From Liolophura sinensis (Eukaryota > Mollusca > Polyplacophora > Chitonida > Chitonidae), in the NCBI RefSeq assembly GCF_032854445.1, contig NC_088303.1:11231501-11295500 (forward strand): 64,000 bases of DNA, read 5' to 3'. A program made the translations under genes and the position numbers. The number at the start of each line of letters is the position of its first letter. Position 1 is the stretch's first letter. Below, one piece after another: positions 50,401 to 61,486 of this stretch. Under the pieces are notes generated by a model. It was not told the origin of the DNA and did no database searches. It was given only the letters and a program-made list of their open reading frames with translations.

Positions 50401-52028
50401 AAAGATGTAGCGACCACTTATATATGCTGGGGTCAGAGGCTATCCCTAGTTCATTCGATCATATGTATGGGCATGTGATATGGATGTAGCGACCATTTAT
50501 ATACGCTGGGGTCGGAACCTATATCTATGGGCATGTGATATAAATGTAGTCACCACTTATATACCCTGGGGTCGGAGCCTATATGTATAGGCATGTGATT
50601 TAGATGTAGCCACCACAAATATACGCTGCGGTCGGAGCCTATCTGTATGTACCGACCACCTATATACGCTGGAGTCGGAGCCTATATCTATGGGCATGTG
50701 ATATAGATGTAGCCACCACTTATATGCCCTGGGGTCAGAGCCTATATGTATAGGCATGTCACATAAATGTACCGACCACCTATATACGCTGGGGTCGGAG
50801 CCTATATGTATGGGCATGTGACATAGATGTAGCCACCACTTATATACCCTAGGGTCGGAGCCTATATGTATAGGCATGTGATTTAGATGTAGCCACCACA
50901 AATATACGCTGGGGTCGGATCCTATCTGTATGTACCGACCACCTATATACGCTGGAGTCGGAGCCTATATCTGTGGGCGTGTGATATAGATGTAGCCACC
51001 ACTTATATACCCTGGGGTCAGAGCCTATATGTATGGGCATGTGACATAGATGTAGCCACCACTTATATACCCTGGGGTCGGAGCCTATCTGTATAGGCAT
51101 GTCACATAGATGTACCGACCACCTATATACGCTGGGGTCGGAGCCTTTATATATGGGCATGTGATATAGATGTAGCCACCACTTGTACATGTTAGGGTCA
51201 GAGCCTATATGTATGGGCATGTGACATAGATGTAGCCACCACTTATATACCCTGGGGTCGGAGACTGTATGTATGGGCATGTGACATAGATGTAGCCACC
51301 ACTTATATACCCTGGGGTCAGAGCCTATATGTATGGGCATGTGACATAGATGTAGCCACCACTTATATATCCTGGGGTCGGAGACTATTTGTATGGGCAT
51401 GTGACATAGATGTAGCCACCACTTATATACCCTGGGGTCGGAGACTATATGTATGGGCATGTGACATAGATGTAGCCACCACTTATATACCCTGGGGTCG
51501 GAGACTATATGTATGGGCATGTGACATAGATGTAGCCACCACTTATATACCCTGGGGTCGGAGCCTATATGTATGGGCATGTAACATAGATGTAGCCACC
51601 ACCTATATACGCTGGGGTCGGAGCCTTTATGTATGGGCATGTGATATAGATGTAGCCACCACTTATACATGCTGGGGTCGGAGCCTATATGTATGGGCAT
51701 GTCACATAGATGTACCGACCACCTATATACGCTGGAGTCGGAGCATATATCTATGGGCATGTGATATAGATGTAGCCACCACTTATATACCCTGGGGTCG
51801 GAGACTATATGTATGGGCATGTGACATAGATGTAGCCACCACTTGTATATGCTGGGGTCGGAGCCTATATGTATGGGCATGTGACATAGATGTAGCCACC
51901 ACAAATATACGCTGAGTTCTGAGCCTTTATGTATGGGCATGTGATATAGATGTAGCCACCACTTATACATGCTGGGGTCGGAGCCTATATGTATGGGCAT
52001 GTGATATAGATGTAGCCACCACTTATAC
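50401..52028. repeat. 60-bp satellite/minisatellite, about 27 units
   Basis: Units such as 'tgggcatgtgacatagatgt' + 'agccaccacttatataccct' + 'ggggtcggagcctatatgta'. From 50941 on, successive units are exactly 60 bp long for many copies; shorter units occur near 50640 and 50930. Because 60 is divisible by three, one minus-strand frame stays open (418 codons, 20-residue repeat with YKWWLHLCHMPIHIGSD). There is no independent evidence that it is translated. The array ends about 140 bp before the GPCR exon. Confidence 0.95.
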
Positions 52029-52275
52029 CGGGATGAGAGACCATCCCTGGCATCACCGTAATATGAAAATAAATAAATTATGCGAACTTCTATCCAAACC
52101 CTCATCGACTAAGATCGACAAAAAAACGTGAGTGAGCTTGTTTGATATTTGTAATTTTTCTCATTTCAGATGCACGAGTTCATGAGGTAGCGAGCATTGT
52201 CAAAAGCAAACCTGAAAGGCCAGCACTTCATCATAACATTCATCTGTGTAATTCAAGGACATTGAGGTTTCCTCG

Positions 52276-52679
52276 ATGGTGAGTTTGGATTTCCTAAAGA
52301 AAAGAAACTGTGACTGTGGAGAGACTTCCGGAAGAATAACAGCCGGGAAGCTCTTGGGCAGAAGTATGCTTTGTATTCTGCCTGTTCTCGCTGTATGGAT
52401 TTGTCGGAGCATGTTCGACTTGATTGAGGATGAAAGACTTACGAACAGCAATAAAATGTGTCACCGTCATAATTTACGGCATGCTGTACCCTGCAATGCA
52501 GATTCACGTTCAGCTCAACTAAACATACGCTCAAAGCGCGCTGCTGTCACCGAGCTGAACAATTTAACAGACAACCCAGGCTGGACCTTCTCTTCTCCGA
52601 CCTTCGAACCTAAACCTACCCCCGAGCCTCAACCAACCTCTGAACCTGAGTCGACCTCCGAACCTGAGCCCACTCCGTA
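52276..52679 (+). CDS. Putative N-terminal ectodomain of GPCR 1, out of frame with the 7TM part
   Basis: An acceptor ('tttctcatttcag') at 52169 and a short upstream ORF (52170-52190) precede an ATG at 52276. The frame holds a hydrophobic stretch at residues 31-49 (MLCILPVLAVWICRSMF), which could be a signal peptide if translation began at Met31, an N-glycosylation site (NLTD) and then Glu/Pro hexanucleotide repeats (PEPQPTSEPESTSEPEPTP). The same Glu/Pro theme continues downstream in the GPCR frame, not in this one; this frame runs on to a stop at 52789-52791 with no further features. It probably belongs to the receptor, but a 1-nt frameshift between about 52670 and 52686 separates them. Confidence 0.5.
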
Positions 52680-53756
52680 CCTGCATTGGAACCATCTGCA
52701 GAAAGTCAAGCTGAGCCTGAAATCCAACCGAACTCAACAGCTGAACCAATCGCCGAACCAGGACCTCCAGCTAAAAAGATTGTGTTTTTAACAGTCTTGT
52801 CAGTCCTGCTTGTTGTAATTTTGCTGACAAACATAGGCCTTGTGGTGACTATTTTGAGGTCCAAACCGCTCCGGAAACCAGCGAACATGACCATTCTGTC
52901 ACTGGCCGCCGCGGATATTTGCATCGCTTTGTTTGTCATTCCAGGCATGGTTTCTGCGCAGTTCTCAGAGAGATATATGGTGAATATTATCTGCAAGATT
53001 TGTCACTACGCCTCTCACGTGTCTATGTCCGCGGCATCTTTGTCACTGGTGGCTGTGGCAGGAGACAGACTGAAGGCTATCGCCCTGCCCTTCAAACCGA
53101 AGATGACGATGGGAGAAGTTGGTATAGTAGTGGCAGTGGTGTGGATTCTGTCATGCGCTTACGGATTTCGTGTCCCCTTCCTGTTTGAAATTACGCCCGT
53201 CCTCGTGCAGGACGATTATGGTCAGGTCGTCAGCCGAATGATATGTAGTGTCCCCGTCGCTGATTCTCAGAGGAACGCTCCTTTAGTCGTCCTGGATTTT
53301 ATCATCGTTTTTGCCCTGCCCGCCATCACCATCGCCATATCCTACATATCTCTTCTTTATTTCCTTTCAAAAAACTCGATGCAAATGGGTGGAAAGGTGT
53401 CTGGTGCGAAGAAGAACAAGAAAGCTCTTCGTCTGTCCATCTTCATGATAGCCATGTTTATATTTTGTCACATGCCCGTTCACACGTTCAGGCTTTATCT
53501 GTCACGTGACCACGCCATCATCCCGGAATCGTTTGACCTGATTCGCGCTTTTGACATCATGTCCATCTTAAACGGTGTGCTAAACCCGATTGTGTACGGA
53601 TTTTTGAACAAACAAATACGAGATGCCTTCTTAGAGTTGGTCGGAAGAAACGGTCAACGTCCGAGTCACACTGCTCACAACCGTGTCCATCCAACTGGAC
53701 TAACTGACGTCGACGCCTCAAAAATAGCAACGATCATAGCGAGTCACACCCAATAA
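52668..53756 (+). CDS. Rhodopsin-family (class A) GPCR 1, complete 7TM domain, no in-frame ATG before TM1
   Basis: The frame opens after TGA 52665-52667, has no ATG before TM1 (the first upstream start-like codon is TTG 52686), and ends at TAA 53754-53756. Counting TTG 52686 as residue 1: a Glu/Pro-rich N-terminus with NST; TM1 with Asn49; TM2 with LAAAD; a TM3 Cys and DRL (127-129) in place of DRY; a second Cys in ECL2 (RMICSV); Trp in TM4; Pro in TM5; TM6 with CHMP (261-264) in place of CWxP; and NPIVY (300-304). These are hallmarks of class A receptors acting at the plasma membrane through G proteins. The layout suggests a peptide-receptor-like orphan; the ligand is unknown. The 7TM part is intact, so the gene looks functional apart from the upstream frameshift. 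Confidence 0.85.
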   Translation, partial: AHSVPALEPSAESQAEPEIQPNSTAEPIAEPGPPAKKIVFLTVLSVLLVVILLTNIGLVVTILRSKPLRKPANMTILSLAAADICIALFVIPGMVSAQFSERYMVNIICKICHYASHVSMSAASLSLVAVAGDRLKAIALPFKPKMTMGEVGIVVAVVWILSCAYGFRVPFLFEITPVLVQDDYGQVVSRMICSVPVADSQRNAPLVVLDFIIVFALPAITIAISYISLLYFLSKNSMQMGGKVSGAKKNKKALRLSIFMIAMFIFCHMPVHTFRLYLSRDHAIIPESFDLIRAFDIMSILNGVLNPIVYGFLNKQIRDAFLELVGRNGQRPSHTAHNRVHPTGLTDVDASKIATIIASHTQ

Positions 53757-55115
53757 ACAATAGCATCTTATCAGAGATAAGCCCACCACTGTTACACAAC
53801 AAACAACAGCATCTCATCAGATATAACCCCACAACTGTCGCCCAGCAAACAACGGCATGTCATCAGAGATCACCTCTAACTGTCACCCAACCAAAAACAG
53901 CATCTCGTCAGAGATAGCCTGTGACTGTCACCCAACAAATTACGACAGCTCATGAGATAACCTGTGACTGTCACCCAACAAAGAACAGCATCTTATCAGA
54001 GATAACCCACAACTGTCGCCCAGCAATCAACGACATGTCATCAGAGATCACCTCTAACTGTCACCCCACAAACAACAACATCTCGTCAGAGATGGCCTGT
54101 GACTGTCATCCAACAAACTACGACATCTCATCAGAGATAACCTGTGACTGTCACCCAACAAACTACGACATCTCATCAGAGATAACCCCAAAACTGTAGT
54201 CCAGCAAATAACGGCATGTCATCAGAGATCACCTCTAACTGTCACCCCACAAACAACAGCATCTCGTCAGAGATAACCTGTGACTGTCACCCAACAAACA
54301 ACGACATCTCATCAGAGATAACCTGTGACTGTCACCCAACAAACAACAGCATCTCATCAGAGATAGCCTCACAACTGTCGCCCAACAAACAACGGCATGT
54401 CATCAGACATAGCCTGTGACTCTCACCCAACAAACAACAGCATCTCGTCAGAGATAACCTGTGACTGTCACCCAACAAACAACAGCATCTCATCAGAGAT
54501 AACCCCACAACTGTCGCCCAACTAACAACGGCATGTCATCAGAGATCACCTCTAACTGTCACCCAACAAACAACTGCATCTCGTCAGAGATAACCTGTGA
54601 CTGTCACCCAACAAACAACAGCATCTCATCAGAGATAACCTCACAACTGTAGTCCAGCAAATAACGGCATGTCATCAGAGATCACCTCTAACTGTCACCC
54701 AACAAACAACAGCATCTCGACAGAGATAGGCTGTGACTGTCACCCAACAAACAACAACATCTCATCAGAGATAACCCCACAACTGTCACCCAGCAAACAA
54801 CGGCATGTCATCAGAGATCACCTCTAACTGTCTCCCCCCAAAAAACGGCATCTCATCAGAGATAGGCTGACTGTCACCCAACAAACAAGTGTCTCGTCAG
54901 AGATGATCCCACAACTGTCGCCCAACAAACAACTGCATCTTGTCAGAGATGACCTCTGAGTGTCACTCAACAAACAACAGTATTTCATCATAGGTAACTC
55001 CGTGGCTGTCACCCAACAAGCAACAGCATCTCATTAGAGATAACCCCAAAACTGTCACCCAACAAGCAAAAGCATCTCATTAGAGATAACCCCAAAACTG
55101 TCAGCTAAAAAACAA
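53745..55115. repeat. 45-bp minisatellite with higher-order structure, about 30 units
   Basis: Units of 45-46 bp like 'ctgtgactgtcacccaacaa' + 'acaacagcatctcatcagag' + 'ataac'. Three unit types (starting ctgtgactg, cccacaactg and ctctaactg) alternate in sets of four, later of three. The first unit overlaps the last codons and stop of GPCR 1. The right end decays near 55100. Confidence 0.95.
53752..53757 (+). terminator. AATAAA overlapping the GPCR 1 stop codon
   Basis: The stop TAA (53754-53756) lies inside AATAAA ('cacccaataaacaat'). It may serve as a polyadenylation signal or be a chance product of the repeat that begins here. Confidence 0.3.
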
Positions 55116-56666
55116 CAACAATCTGATCAGGGATAATGTCGTGACTGTTTGTCGGTTGTGAGATAATATCGACCTTTGGCAAGGTAACCAGTGAATGCTC
55201 CTCATATAACCTATTCTAACCTATTTGCTTTGGACAAACAGTTTTGCATTTCTAGCTTTCCAAGGCATCAAACCCATTTTTCTGGCTAAGAGGGTGTCCT
55301 TGTTATCCAGTGTGGATAGAGAGCACTTTTCTATACTGATGAAGTTGTAACTAGTCCTTTTTTGTTTTATTTTTACTTTAAAGATTTGTCTTGGTTTATC
55401 AGTTGCGCGTCATGACAACAACGTATTATCATTAAGAAGCAGAACACTTGGCAGATTTTTACTCTTTTAGCTCTGCCAGTCCAAACACAAAGCTTCATTA
55501 TTTTTATCGTGTTCAACGTCGATATTGCTAAGCTTGCTAAAACCATGCGTCCCCAATTCCACACACTTCCAAATGTTTGTAATATATTTTTGCATCTAAC
55601 AATTGTACGAATTGTACATGAAAATGTATATATTTTTCCACTCTCACTTTAATTCACTTAATTTAATTTACAATGTACAGGTTTCTTTTACGCTATCAGT
55701 TTTCAGATCTTTGTTCTTGTAAACAGCTTGTTCTGACACGTTTAGAACATCATGGATGTCCCCGTTTTACTTAAATACGGGTTCATAACACAAATAAAAA
55801 CCATTAGATGATGCAAACTGTCATTTGTAAGCAGCAATATGAATTCCCATTCTGTGAAACAAACAGGACAACACTGGGAGAGAACAAACCACATTATGTC
55901 ATGTACTACTTAGATAACATGCATTGTGTAAAAAAATGTTTTTCAAATAGGAATCTGTTAGTAAAGGATATAGGTGATACAGTGCTACGTTGTTCTACTG
56001 TGTATAAAAGGTCAGGATTTCTTGCGCAAATATTTCATTTCACATTATTTCATCACAATTTGTCAACATTATGTTGTATATATATATAATCCACACCTTG
56101 AACCATATCAGACATAAAACTCTCGCAAAATACTGCAATGTCAAAGAACAATACATTTATTTTTATTTTTATGAAAAGTGAAACTTATGATAAGCTGGGT
56201 TGTTAATAGGTGCACTCTCAAAACTAAACTGTTACATTGAAAACTGTAAAGATCACAGCACTTACAGGAGTGACAGCACTTACAAAACCAAATCATTTTT
56301 TTATAACTTTTTCATTTCCTTCAAAACGATAAATCTTTGACCAAAAGTTCCTTTTCATGTATCTTTTAATATTTTTGTATACTGAAGTCATTTCTTTGCT
56401 ATTAACTCTTTGTTTCTCACGCTTAGTACAGATTTAAAGCTTTTGCCATTGTAAAGCATAAATTAGAATATATAATTGGCTTACTTCACTTAAAATATAA
56501 TTTCGTAGGGGTGTTTGACCCCAGTTGCGTTCAGTGTGACATTTGACCCTTGTGCTTCGATTGTTAGACAGCATTGCTGACATGGTGTTAGGTTATCGTG
56601 TATAATATTATTAAACTATAAATGATTTTGTCAAGTTAATTTTTTATGAATGACATGTAATGATAT
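55116..56666. other. No gene seen
   Basis: AT-rich sequence downstream of the array. AATAAA at about 55793 could be a distal polyadenylation site for GPCR 1 (weak inference). Confidence 0.35.
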
Positions 56667-56901
56667 ATTTAAGAGTACTGTATACGAGATGTGTTTAATG
56701 GGATTTTCCAGTTTTTACTTTTTGTTTACTTTTGCTGGTTTCAAAAGTCTCTTTTCCTGTTTTATGATTTTAAATGTTATAATTATCATGTCAAAGGCCA
56801 TAACTGTTTCTGGTGGTGAAGTACTACCAATGTAGCGTTAAACCATAACCATTCTTTCATTTATTTTGTAACACCAACACGTAATATGAACCGACTTTAT
56901 C
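56667..56901 (+). repeat. 235-bp repeat, copy 1
   Basis: From 'tttaagagtactgtatacga' to 'aacacgtaatatgaacc'. It recurs in the same orientation at 59045-59282 with few substitutions. Confidence 0.93.
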
Positions 56902-56923
56902 TGTGCCTATAGTAGATCACATA

Positions 56924-57056
56924 TATTTATTTATTTATTTGATTGGTGTTTTACGCCGTACTCAAGAATTGGGTGACGGCGGCCAGCATTATGGTGGAAA
57001 GAAACCGGGCAGAGCCCGGGGGAAACCCACGACCATCCGTAGGTTGCTGGGAGACC
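56924..57056 (-). mobile_element. SINE family 1, 3' half
   Basis: Antisense copy with TTTA tail, 'gattggtgttttacgccgta', 'ggcagagcccgggggaaacc' and 'accatccgtaggttgctggg'. A short deletion removes the 'tatacga' part. Confidence 0.85.
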
Positions 57057-57482
57057 AACAAAGATTGTAGCAAAAGGTTCAAAATTACGTTCTGCATGAG
57101 CAAAACCACACCAGTTTTTTTATCTGAGCTCCTGTGGTCGACATTTTAGAGCTCGAGCCTGACACAATTTGCAAGTTGCAATTTCAAAATGAAATTCTTT
57201 TTACTTTCCGAGCTTGACCTTCAGGAATAAGGGAGAAGGACAAGAAGCAGGCCGGGTGTTGATATTTTCTTAGTGCGTGCAACCTCTGGTCTAGCGCTTT
57301 TGATACAGTGCTTCAATAAAGCAGCAGTACTATGAATGCCGGTATTTGGTTCAGTCTGGCACAAACAGATGTCTTTGTGATATGAATCAAACAATGACGA
57401 CGTTGCAGTCTAAAATTGAAAAAAAACAAAAAAAACAATGCCAGGTAAAGATTTATGTGGCAGATGATCTTATACTAAGAAC

Positions 57483-57844
57483 CGGCCCCGATGGCTCATT
57501 TGGTAGAGCGGTAGATCCAGGATCAGTCCTGGGTCAGGTCACACATAAGACCTTAAAAGAGGAAGTTTTAGCTTCCTGGCTTGGCGTTCAGCAATAAAGG
57601 TATAGTGCAACGACTGGTTGGCCCATATCTGTATAATTGCTCGGGTGAGGCAGCTTACTTGCCTTCGGTAAGTCGTCTCAGTGAAGGACCACAAAAGAGC
57701 GGTGGAAATCCGTACTGCTACAAGGCGGCACATTACATGTACATGCATTTTATGACTCCTTCGTCTTCATATAACTGAAAAACTGCTAAGTACGACGTTC
57801 ACTCAGTCACTCACTCAGTCACTCACTCACTTACTCACTCACTC
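57483..57844 (+). mobile_element. tRNA-derived SINE family 2 with (CACT)n tail
   Basis: The head 'cggccccgatggctcatttg' followed by 'gtagagcggtagatccagg' is tRNA-like with an A box. The body includes 'ccttcggtaagtcgtctcag', and the 3' end is 'aagtacgacgttcactcagt' with a CACT/CAGT-repeat tail from about 57797. It is distinct in sequence and tail from family 1. The intact-looking 83-codon frame inside is incidental. Confidence 0.75.
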
Positions 57845-58416
57845 TTATACTAAGACTGATGTTAACCTATAATCATTCATTTATTATTATGCTACATAAA
57901 TTTTGCTTCGAGTAAGACAGTTATGTTATACTTTCTAAAATCTCTTTGTTATTGTTCTTTCTGTTAATTGTCTTCGTCACAAACTGTTTTGCTTATGAGG
58001 CACCAATGTTCCAATAAAAAACATTTTTCTTGAAAATTGTTTAATGTTGTTTTAATGTTCTTTCATTACTAGACCTATGCTTCTATCTAAGACTTATTTT
58101 ATATAGATAGCACTGATATCGGTTAGTCCCATAGTTATCTGTCTTTATTGAAAAGACCGGAGCATTGTTAAATTCTTGGACCGCATATGTTCAATGACAC
58201 CTCTTCTCCATGAGGTGATAATGGGTTTTGGTCTTGGTATGAATATATCAAACCTTAAAAACTGAGAGGATCGATTTCGCTATAAGTTAAAAGGCTTAAA
58301 AGCTATAAGAACGCTAACAGTCAAAGAGTGAAAAATGGAAGTGAATGTTTGTTTGTTAGCATGGAATTAAACATTGTTCATTATTTCTTTCCACGAATAT
58401 TTCTTTCCTGACAGGT
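57845..58416. other. No gene seen
   Basis: AT-rich sequence without repeats or frames of note. Confidence 0.4.
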
Positions 58417-59044
58417 CACATGCTATGACGGTGTAGCACACAGATCTCATTTCCTGACAATGTAGCACACAGATCTCATTTCCTGACAATGTAGCACACA
58501 GGTCACATTCCATGACAGTGATCTCATTTCCTGACAGTGTAGCACACAGATCACATGCCATGACAGTGTAGCAGACAGATCTCACTTCCTGACGGTGTAG
58601 CACACAGGTCACATTCCGTGACTGTGCAGCACACAGATCTCATTTCCTGACGGTGTAGCACATTGGTCACATTTCCTCACGGTGTAGCACACAGGTCACA
58701 TTCCGTGACTGTGTAGCACATAGGTCACATTCCATAACTGTGTAGCACACAGATCTCATTTCCTCACGGTGTAGCACACAGGTCACGTTTCTTGACTGTA
58801 GCACACAGATCTCATTTCCTGACGGTGTAGCACATCGGTCACATTTCCTCACGGTGTAGCACACAGGTCACATTCCGTGACTGTGTAGCACATAGGTAAC
58901 ATTCCATAACTGTGTAGCACACAGATCTCATTTCCTCACGGTGTAATACACAGGTCACGTTCCTTGACTGTAGCACACAGATCTCATTTCCTGACGGTGT
59001 AGCACATCGGTCATATGCTATGACTGTGTAGCACACAGATCTCA
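58417..59044. repeat. 29-bp minisatellite, left block, with ~171-bp higher-order unit
   Basis: Units like 'tgtagcacacagatctcatt' + 'tcctgacgg'. From about 58648 a set of six units (about 171 bp) is repeated nearly exactly starting near 58819, with a third start near 58990. The Cys-rich minus-strand frames here are repeat by-products. Confidence 0.93.
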
Positions 59045-59282
59045 TTTAAGAGTATTGTATACGAGATGTATTTAATGGGATTTTCCAGTTTTTACTTTTT
59101 TGTTTACTTTTGCTGGGTTCAAAAGTCTCTTTTCCTGTTTCATGATTTTAGATGTTATAATTATCATGTCAAAGGCCATAACTGTTTCTGGTGGTGAAAT
59201 ACTACCAATGTAGCGTTAAATCATAACCATTCTTTCATTTATTCTGTAACACCAACACGTGACATGAACTGTCAGACTTTAA
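59045..59282 (+). repeat. 235-bp repeat, copy 2, inside the 29-bp minisatellite
   Basis: Copy of 56667-56901 that breaks the array in the middle of a unit ('gatctcatt' on the left, 'atttcctcaaaatgtag' on the right). It has no poly-A tail and no clear inverted termini. It could be an insertion of a small mobile element or a gene-conversion/duplication event. Confidence 0.9.
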
Positions 59283-59850
59283 TTTCCTCAAAATGTAGTA
59301 CACAGGTCACATTCCATGACTGTGTAGCACACTGGTCTCCTTCTATGGTGGTGTAGCACATCGGTCACATTCCATGACTGTGATCTCATTTCTTACCAGT
59401 GTAGCTAACGTGTGTCATTTTTATGACGGTGTACCACACTGGTCTCATTTCATGACTGGGATCTCATTTCTTACCAGTGTAGCTAACGTGTGTCATTTTT
59501 ATGACGGTGTACCACACTGGTCTCATTTCATGACTGTGCAGCCCATCGGTCTCATTTGGTGACGGTGCAGCATATGTATCTCATTTCGTGACGGTGTAGC
59601 ACAAAGGTTTCATTTGGTGATTGTGTACCATACAGGTGTTTTTTCATGCCTATGTTGCACACAGCTATCATTCACATGTCTCATTTGTGATTGTGTAGCA
59701 CACTGACAGTTTCATGACAGTGTTGTTCAAAGGTCTCATTCCGTGACGGTGTAAGTCGGTGACTGTGTTGCACACTGATCCCATTTCATGACTGTTTAGC
59801 ACACGTCTCGTTCACGACGGTGTAGCAAACTGGCCTCATTTGGTGAACTT
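59283..59850. repeat. 29-bp minisatellite, right block (more diverged)
   Basis: Continuation of the same unit ('gtagcacactggtctc') with more substitutions. A segment of about 80 bp ('tgatctcatttcttaccagt' onward) is repeated in tandem at about 59381 and 59460. Confidence 0.85.
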
Positions 59851-60642
59851 CACATTGCGCTGCCTCTATGGATCGCCATGCCTCTTATGCTTAAAGATCT
59901 CCCAAAGAAGGTTTTCTCAACAAAAACATCTAAGCTGGCATTTTATACATGTTGAAAACACTAGCCTTAATGTTTAGCTGAACCTCGTAGCTAATAGCTT
60001 GTATTAATAATTACTTATGTTTATTGGTGATGGTGATTGTTTGTTGTATGCATGGCTCTGTTCGGTAAGTCTTCTGAGCTCTTGCTATACTGATTAGCAC
60101 GATGTTGTTAAACATAGCATGACTGTAAGACTTTACGCTGACAATGATTCCTTATGTCCTGTTGTTACTCAGATTAAAATCTAGTAAGAAAGAATATGAA
60201 GTAAATGTCAATTAATCACGGCTGTCGGCTTGCCTTGATCGTCATGACTACCACTCTGAGGTGGGCAACTCAAATGCGAAATGAAAAAGGTAGCTAAATC
60301 TATACTGCCTTTTGTCGCTCTATTACAGTACACATTTTGTGTCAAAATACTGCACTTGTGCTCAGCACAGACTATTTAAAATGCCGCACAAAGAAGATGT
60401 GCGCATTCGTTGACACAGTTAAACTCTAGATACATTCACAACATATTTATGTTCAATAAGTCATCGAGTGAAATAAACACACTGTCAGGTGTAGTTATCT
60501 CCAGAGCCTGTGCATCGAACCCGTTAGAAGCAAAACTGGCATTTGCCCACTGCAAATATCGACAGGTGCAAAGGTATAGAAAATATAACGTCAGATACAA
60601 CTTTCTTTTCTGCCTAATATAAGGCAATCCGTGCATCATCAT
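59851..60642. other. No gene seen
   Basis: AT-rich intergenic sequence. Confidence 0.4.
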
Positions 60643-60738
60643 AGGTTTCCCCCACCATAATGCTGGCCGACGTACATACATGTAAGTGAAATATTTTTGA
60701 GTGCGGCGTAAAATGCCAATCAAATGAATAAATAAATA
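60643..60738 (+). mobile_element. SINE family 1, 3' fragment
   Basis: 'cccccaccataatgctggcc', 'gagtgcggcgtaaaatgcca' and an AAAT tail. Confidence 0.75.
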
Positions 60739-61486
60739 TTCAGTCCTCGAAGTCTTGATGTTTTCGCAATAGGTGATGACTGTTTAGACAACTTCAACAG
60801 TTCAACATTTTCTGAGCCAGGGAACTTACGCCTTCAGTCAGACGTTAACCAATGAGATTGCTTGTTTTAATTCAGCTGATTTATAATCGGCTGTGGTTTT
60901 ACCTAATTCGTTTGGAAAAGAACGTGGATCTATCCGGAAACATACTCGGGTACGGTGTTCAAGTGGTATATTATTGTACGGCCTTAAACCACGATCGAAT
61001 AAACAAGTGAAACTTTCAATAACGTCGTGAAATTTTCAAACAGGGCGACGCGCATTATGGGCATAGTTATTCGGAGAGTTAATTGTAACTATTAATTTCC
61101 TTCTCCACCAGCTGGACCGGATGTAATATTCTGAAGTGTGAATTATGGGATAGTTCACAGGAGCATAAATTTATTTTTTGACTGATGCCTATTCGGTACG
61201 TAAAAGCTTATCTGAGCACTTTGTTCTTGTAGTATAACCATCCCCCTGATGAATGGAAAACATGGTAATTGTTATAATGCTCATCCTTGTTAACGGCTGG
61301 TATTTTCTGAGGACACAGCCAGCTCTGTATAGAGTCTTATTTTCTACAACTGTTTACTCCTGCATAAAGTTATTCAATGCTCAACGGCCAAGTATTGAGA
61401 CTACCTTCCGTCTAGTTAACTTATACTGAAAAGTATTTTCTAGCGAATGAAAGAACGTATAGGAGAATAGCCTACACGTACATGTA
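60739..61486. other. No gene seen
   Basis: AT-rich sequence between a SINE fragment and a MITE. Confidence 0.4.

Noticed and set aside
50849-52105. 418-codon minus-strand frame as a repeat protein gene
   Set aside because: A 60-bp tandem repeat keeps the frame open by arithmetic, a plus-strand frame is also stop-free, and no splice, domain or constraint evidence is visible. Kept as a finding only.
53921-54419. Plus-strand frames after GPCR 1 (repeats of CDCHPTNNDISSEIT type) as protein
   Set aside because: They are the 45-bp minisatellite read in one frame, with stops in neighbouring units.
50401-55115. CRISPR-like arrays
   Set aside because: Units are contiguous tandem repeats without unique spacers, in a eukaryotic genome.
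57346-57597. 83-codon frame
   Set aside because: It runs into the head of SINE family 2, so it is a transposon by-product.
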